In this document: positions 5,579 to 8,388 of the stretch, piece after piece
How positions within the stretch are numbered: position 1 is the first letter of the stretch
How the letters are laid out: each line of letters starts with the position of its first letter
Assembly (NCBI GenBank): GCA_902803245.1
Contig: CADCPJ010000285.1
Span: forward strand, 1 to 8,388
Length of the DNA stretch: 8,388 nucleotides
Direction: 5' to 3'
Origin: an uncultured Lachnospiraceae bacterium
GTDB lineage: Bacteria > Bacillota > Clostridia > Lachnospirales > Lachnospiraceae
Position numbers and translations under genes: made by a program
The notes under the pieces: generated by a model
Database searches by the model: none
Seen by the model: the letters and a program-made list of their open reading frames with translations, nothing else
Told to the model about the DNA's origin: nothing

Positions 5579-6460
5579 TCAGAGTCCGAGGATTTCGGCC
5601 GCGTTGCCGCCGAGGATGGCGTCCTTCTCGCTGCCTTTGAGCGGCAGGGAGCGAAGGAAGCGGAGTTCCTCGCTCTGGCTGCTCCAGGGGCTGTCCGAGC
5701 CGAAGAGAATGCGCCGGTACCCGTAAGCGCGGATGATGCGGAGAAATGCCTCCTCGTCCATGAGGGCGGTCTCCTCTTCTCTCCAGTAGCCGTCGTCAAG
5801 CGGGTGGAAGCGCCCCAGGGAGAAGGCCGTGTCGAGAAGGACCGGACCCGCCTCGATCAGCTCGGGAGCAAGCCTCAGCACGTCGTCCCACTGCCCCCAG
5901 CCTCCCATATGGGCGAGGATGAAGCGGAAAGAGCGGGGAAATGATCCATAGAGCTGCATTTCTTTCAGTGCCCTGAGAGCCATGTCCGGTGAGCAGCGGT
6001 CGACGCCGGGAAAGCCGATGTCGTACCCGGCGTGCAGGATCACGATGAGCCCGAGCTCGGCGCAGCGGTCATAGATGCGGAGATACCGGATGTCATCGAG
6101 ATCCGCCCCCTGGTAGACCGGATGGAGCTTGACTCCGATGAGGCCGCCCGCCTTCACGCGGGCCAGTTCGCTGTGCCAGTCCGGAAAGTCAGGGTGCATC
6201 GCGGCAAAAGCGATGAGACCCTTCTCTTCCCGCTCCCGGGCCCTCCGCATGGCCGAGTCGTTGATGGTTGTGACCTGGCCGGGGGAGGTGGCGACGGAGA
6301 GCACCACGGACCGGTCGACTCCCGCTTCCGCCATGGAAGCACATAGACCGCTGTCCGTGCCGTCCGTAAAAGGTATCGTGTGAGAGGTATAAGAGAGCGA
6401 GCCTATGGCCCGCTCCGCTATTAAGTCAGGAAATGTATGCGTATGAATGTCGATGATCAT
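5579..6460 (-). CDS. Amidohydrolase-2 family metal-dependent hydrolase or decarboxylase
   Basis: 293 residues with the TIM-barrel amidohydrolase pattern. Visible are DIHTHTFPD at the N-terminus (metal ligands H6 and H8), GVKLHP (109-114), LHAGYD (H143), LAHMGGWGQ (H184) and FGSDSPW (D256). Members of this family (PF04909 type) hydrolyse amide or ester-like bonds or decarboxylate and hydrate aromatic or dicarboxylic acids; the substrate cannot be told from sequence. I start at the ATG at 6460, not at the upstream in-frame ATG at 6712. The HTH motif normally begins within a few residues of the start, and the extra 84 residues are a shadow of the symporter. The ATG overlaps the symporter TGA as ATGA, implying translational coupling. 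The protein has no signal peptide, so it is cytoplasmic and probably acts on what the symporter imports. The gene ends against the shared palindromic terminator. Confidence 0.9.
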   Translation of the reverse strand: MIIDIHTHTFPDLIAERAIGSLSYTSHTIPFTDGTDSGLCASMAEAGVDRSVVLSVATSPGQVTTINDSAMRRAREREEKGLIAFAAMHPDFPDWHSELARVKAGGLIGVKLHPVYQGADLDDIRYLRIYDRCAELGLIVILHAGYDIGFPGVDRCSPDMALRALKEMQLYGSFPRSFRFILAHMGGWGQWDDVLRLAPELIEAGPVLLDTAFSLGRFHPLDDGYWREEETALMDEEAFLRIIRAYGYRRILFGSDSPWSSQSEELRFLRSLPLKGSEKDAILGGNAAEILGL

Positions 6461-8007
6461 GCTTCTTCTCCGTCGGAGAGAGCCTCGCTCTGGGGAACGA
6501 GGACCTTCTTGCTGTAGCTTGAAAATGCGTCTTCCACGAGCTCTTTGTCCGGCTTCTTCGTGAAGAGCGAGACCACGGGAACGATGATGAGGCCCGCGAT
6601 CATGCAGAAGGCACCGGCGTTGATCGGGGACTGCAGGAGCTTCGGAAAGCTGCTTCTTGCAAAGATATTTGCGATCATGACGACTGCCGAGAAGATGAAG
6701 CTGCACCAGCATGCGGCGGCTGAAGTGCCCTTCCAGTAGAGGCCGTAGAGGAACGGGGCGAGGAATGCTCCCGCGAGCGCTCCCCAGGAGATGCCCATGA
6801 GCTGGGCGATGAAGGTCACATTTGTCTTGTACTGGATGATCGCGATCACCACGGAAATGGCGATGAAGACGACGAGGAGGACCCTCATGACAAGGACCTG
6901 CTTCTTCTCGTCCATCTTCTTCACGATGTTCCCTTTGATGAGGTCGAGGGTGAGCGTGGAGCTGGAAGTAAGGACGAGCGAGGACAGCGTGGACATCGAG
7001 GCCGACAGCACGAGAATCACCACGATCGCGATGAGGATATCCGGAAGACCGGACAGCATGGTCGGGACGATGGAGTCGAAGCCGCCCTCCGCGACCTGCT
7101 CGCCTGTCGCGAAGATCCTGCCGAATCCGCCGAGGAAGTAGCAGCCGCCCGCGACGATCACGGCGAAGAACGTGGAGACCACGGTTCCCGTACTGATGGA
7201 CTTCTCGCTCTTTATGGCGTAGAACTTCTGCACCATCTGGGGGAGTCCCCAGGTTCCGAGCGAAGTCAGAAGCACGACGCCGAGGAGGTTGAGCGGATCG
7301 GGCCCGAAGAAGGATGCGAAGATGCCGGGGGTCTCCGAGACCGCGGGATCGGAGACGTTGGACATGGCCGTGTAGGCAGCCATGAAACCGCCCTTGCTGT
7401 TAAGGACCGCGAGAATGACCGCGACGATGCCGACCAGCATGACGCAGCCCTGGATGAAGTCGTTGATCGCCGTTGCCATATAGCCGCCCGCGATGACGTA
7501 GATGCCGGTGAGGACGGCCATCACGATGACGCAGACCGAGTAGTCGACGCTGAAGGCCATGCCGAAGAGGCGGGAGAGGCCGTTGTAGAGCGAAGCGGTG
7601 TACGGTACGAGGAAGACGAAGGTGATGACGGAGGCCGCGATCTTTAAGGCGGGGCTGTTAAACCTCTTGCCGAAGAAGTCGGGCATCGTGGCGGAGTCGA
7701 GGTGCTGGGTCATGATCCTCGTTCTGCGCCCGAGAACCACCCACGCGAGGAGGGAGCCGAGGAACGCGTTGCCAAGTCCCGCCCAGGTGGCCGCGATGCC
7801 GTATTTCCAGCCGAACTGTCCCGCATAGCCGACTAAGATAACCGCCGAGAAATAGGACGTGCCGTAGGCAAATGCCGTGAGCCAAGGGCCGACGCTCCTC
7901 CCGCCGAGAACGAACCCGTTCACGTCGGTGGAATTCCGCCTGCAGTAGAGGCCGATTCCTATGAAAATGGTGAAGAAAACTATCAGCAGGATTACTTTGA
8001 TTGCCAT
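6457..8007 (-). CDS. Sodium:solute symporter (SSS family)
   Basis: 516 residues with about 13 hydrophobic segments (about 3-20, 41-62, 70-92, 121-141, 155-175, 183-202, 237-257, 274-296, 319-350, 370-391, 397-421, 429-449, 460-482) and a hydrophilic C-tail, the usual SSS/PutP architecture and length. Family marks visible are GGRSVGPW (35-42), GGYMATAINDFIQG (174-187) and LSASMSTLSS (334-343). In the last, A336, S339 and T340 line up with the known Na2 sodium site of PutP. It carries a solute into the cell with sodium. PutP/PanF-like proteins take proline, pantothenate and other small acids, but the substrate here is not determined. AAGGAG at 8017-8022 supports the start at 8007. It is the first gene of a two-gene operon with the amidohydrolase (ATGA overlap), which suggests the imported compound is the enzyme's substrate. 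Confidence 0.93.
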   Translation of the reverse strand: MAIKVILLIVFFTIFIGIGLYCRRNSTDVNGFVLGGRSVGPWLTAFAYGTSYFSAVILVGYAGQFGWKYGIAATWAGLGNAFLGSLLAWVVLGRRTRIMTQHLDSATMPDFFGKRFNSPALKIAASVITFVFLVPYTASLYNGLSRLFGMAFSVDYSVCVIVMAVLTGIYVIAGGYMATAINDFIQGCVMLVGIVAVILAVLNSKGGFMAAYTAMSNVSDPAVSETPGIFASFFGPDPLNLLGVVLLTSLGTWGLPQMVQKFYAIKSEKSISTGTVVSTFFAVIVAGGCYFLGGFGRIFATGEQVAEGGFDSIVPTMLSGLPDILIAIVVILVLSASMSTLSSLVLTSSSTLTLDLIKGNIVKKMDEKKQVLVMRVLLVVFIAISVVIAIIQYKTNVTFIAQLMGISWGALAGAFLAPFLYGLYWKGTSAAACWCSFIFSAVVMIANIFARSSFPKLLQSPINAGAFCMIAGLIIVPVVSLFTKKPDKELVEDAFSSYSKKVLVPQSEALSDGEEA

Positions 8008-8036
8008 GACCTTTTGCTCCTTTTTATTATTCTTTT

Positions 8037-8051
8037 ACTGGTTATACCAGT
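8037..8051. promoter_or_regulatory. Operator candidate ACTGGT-TAT-ACCAGT, GntR/FadR type
   Basis: A perfect inverted repeat with 6-bp arms and a 3-nt centre lies 30 bp before the symporter start. TGGTnnnACCA is the known core recognised by FadR-subfamily GntR repressors (FadR, PdhR and relatives). A third half-site, CTGGT (8057-8061), follows. On the minus strand the same bases contain TGG-TATAAC (8046-8041), an extended -10 without a good -35, so binding would cover a promoter or block elongation. The regulator gene is not in the window. Confidence 0.55.
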
Positions 8052-8130
8052 TAACCCTGGTAATTGCAGAAGGCATTTTTTGTGAGAGCTGTTCGCTTCA
8101 GCATGCCGCTTTTCTGCATCAATCTGTAAC

Positions 8131-8159
8131 AGTTTAACGCGGGAAAGCAACAAAGTCAA
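8131..8159 (-). promoter_or_regulatory. Candidate promoter of the symporter/amidohydrolase operon
   Basis: Read on the minus strand: TTGACT (8159-8154), 17 nt, TAAACT (8136-8131). The -35 is one base from consensus. Transcription would start near 8124, leaving about 115 nt of leader that contains the TGGT-TAT-ACCA operator, where a bound repressor could act as a roadblock. Confidence 0.55.
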
Positions 8160-8256
8160 CCCGAAATCCGCTCGGTCATACAAAATCAGCATAATCAGGC
8201 GCGACCGGCAGTAATCAGACGAAATCGGTGGAGAAGCCGGTGAATCGGACAGAATA

Positions 8257-8291
8257 GAACCGGGATGCGGATTGACAGGGCATCCCGGTTC
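8257..8291. terminator. Strong 12-bp stem-loop, probable terminator of unknown direction
   Basis: GAACCGGGATGC (8257-8268) pairs perfectly with GCATCCCGGTTC (8280-8291) around an 11-nt loop. On the plus strand TTTAATT follows, and on the minus strand TATTCT. No plus-strand gene precedes it here, so it most likely ends a minus-strand gene that starts beyond the right edge, insulating the symporter promoter. Confidence 0.6.
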
Positions 8292-8328
8292 TTTAATTGA
8301 CGGTAACTATTCAGCACCCCCAGCATTC

Positions 8329-8345
8329 GGGACGCTTTGCGTCCC
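8329..8345. repeat. Small palindrome GGGACGC-TTT-GCGTCCC
   Basis: Perfect 7-bp arms with a 3-nt loop. It is the first of two related hairpins at the right edge. It has no T-run of its own on either strand, so it is not a typical intrinsic terminator. Confidence 0.65.
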
Positions 8346-8352
8346 TCATTGT

Positions 8353-8386
8353 GGGCGTTCAGAGACGCTCTGCGTCTTGTCCGCCC
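8353..8386. repeat. Two-tier palindrome with AGACGC-TCT-GCGTCT core
   Basis: The inner hairpin AGACGC (8363-8368) / GCGTCT (8372-8377) has a 3-nt loop and nearly repeats the preceding palindrome (shared GACGC-TYT-GCGTC). Outer arms GGGCG (8353-8357) and CGCCC (8382-8386) would close a larger stem. It may continue past the window. Confidence 0.55.
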
Positions 8387-8388
8387 CG

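Larger units (their letters stand above)
8160..8388. other. Intergenic stretch at the right edge, no convincing gene
   Basis: Apart from the palindromes listed separately I find no gene I can support here. A minus-strand frame is open from the edge to a stop at 8195-8197, but it runs through a 12-bp perfect stem and has no recognisable motif. A second minus frame stops at 8346-8348 with ERPQ before the stop and could be the tail of a gene beyond the edge. Neither can be judged without the next bases. Confidence 0.4.

Noticed and set aside
6461..6712. N-terminal extension of the amidohydrolase to an upstream ATG at 6712
   Set aside because: The extra 84 residues overlap the symporter in another frame and look arginine-rich and non-protein-like. 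DIHTHT should sit at the N-terminus, and ATGA coupling at 6460 explains the start.
7992..8192. Minus-strand frame of 66 codons upstream of the symporter
   Set aside because: It overlaps the symporter start, its ribosome site, the operator and the TTGACT/TAAACT promoter, and shows no family pattern.
8195..8388. Minus-strand frame open from the right edge to a stop at 8195
   Set aside because: It passes through a perfect 12-bp stem-loop and two palindromes and has no motif I recognise. It cannot be judged without more sequence.

Overview
The window reads as chromosomal DNA of a moderately high-GC Gram-positive anaerobe, most likely a Clostridia/Lachnospiraceae-type Firmicute. The evidence is the strong AGGAGG ribosome binding sites with 9-nt spacing, secreted tandem bacterial-SH3 proteins with Gram-positive-style signal peptides, a RsbU/SpoIIE-type phosphatase, and a CbbX/SpoVK-type AAA+ ATPase. 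The taxon is inferred. Nothing in the window (rRNA, tRNA, species marker) fixes it. I see no tRNA, rRNA, CRISPR array, insertion-sequence gene or phage gene.

Layout. (A) 1-3085, minus strand: a likely two-gene operon. The first gene encodes a CbbX/SpoVK-like AAA+ ATPase whose core is flanked by two unrelated tandem-repeat tails (39-bp and 15-bp units). After 34 nt comes a membrane-anchored sensor phosphatase (TM - extracytoplasmic domain - TM - HAMP - SpoIIE/PP2C) that runs off the left edge. (B) 3086-3412: a divergent control region with a candidate promoter facing each way. Between and within them are TGTGG/CCACA half-sites, including a perfect CCACAA-T-TTGTGG palindrome inside the spacer of the rightward promoter. 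A leader of about 190 nt follows. (C) 3413-5504, plus strand: two consecutive secreted proteins made almost only of SH3b repeats (five and four copies), probably co-transcribed. (D) 5496-5578: a 16-bp tandem duplication over the stop codon, then a perfect 19-bp palindrome that serves as a two-way terminator between the convergent operons. (E) 5579-8007, minus strand: a sodium:solute symporter followed, with an ATGA overlap, by a metal-dependent amidohydrolase-2 family enzyme, so probably one uptake-and-catabolism unit. (F) 8008-8388: the promoter region of that unit, with a TGGT-TAT-ACCA operator of the GntR/FadR kind, then a strong stem-loop and two more small palindromes at the right edge.

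How the parts may work together. The phosphatase/AAA+ pair looks like a signalling and remodelling module that reads an extracellular cue. It shares a control region with genes for two wall-targeted SH3b proteins, so a cell-envelope role for the whole block is a reasonable but unproven reading. The symporter/amidohydrolase pair is a separate metabolic unit, probably substrate-induced.
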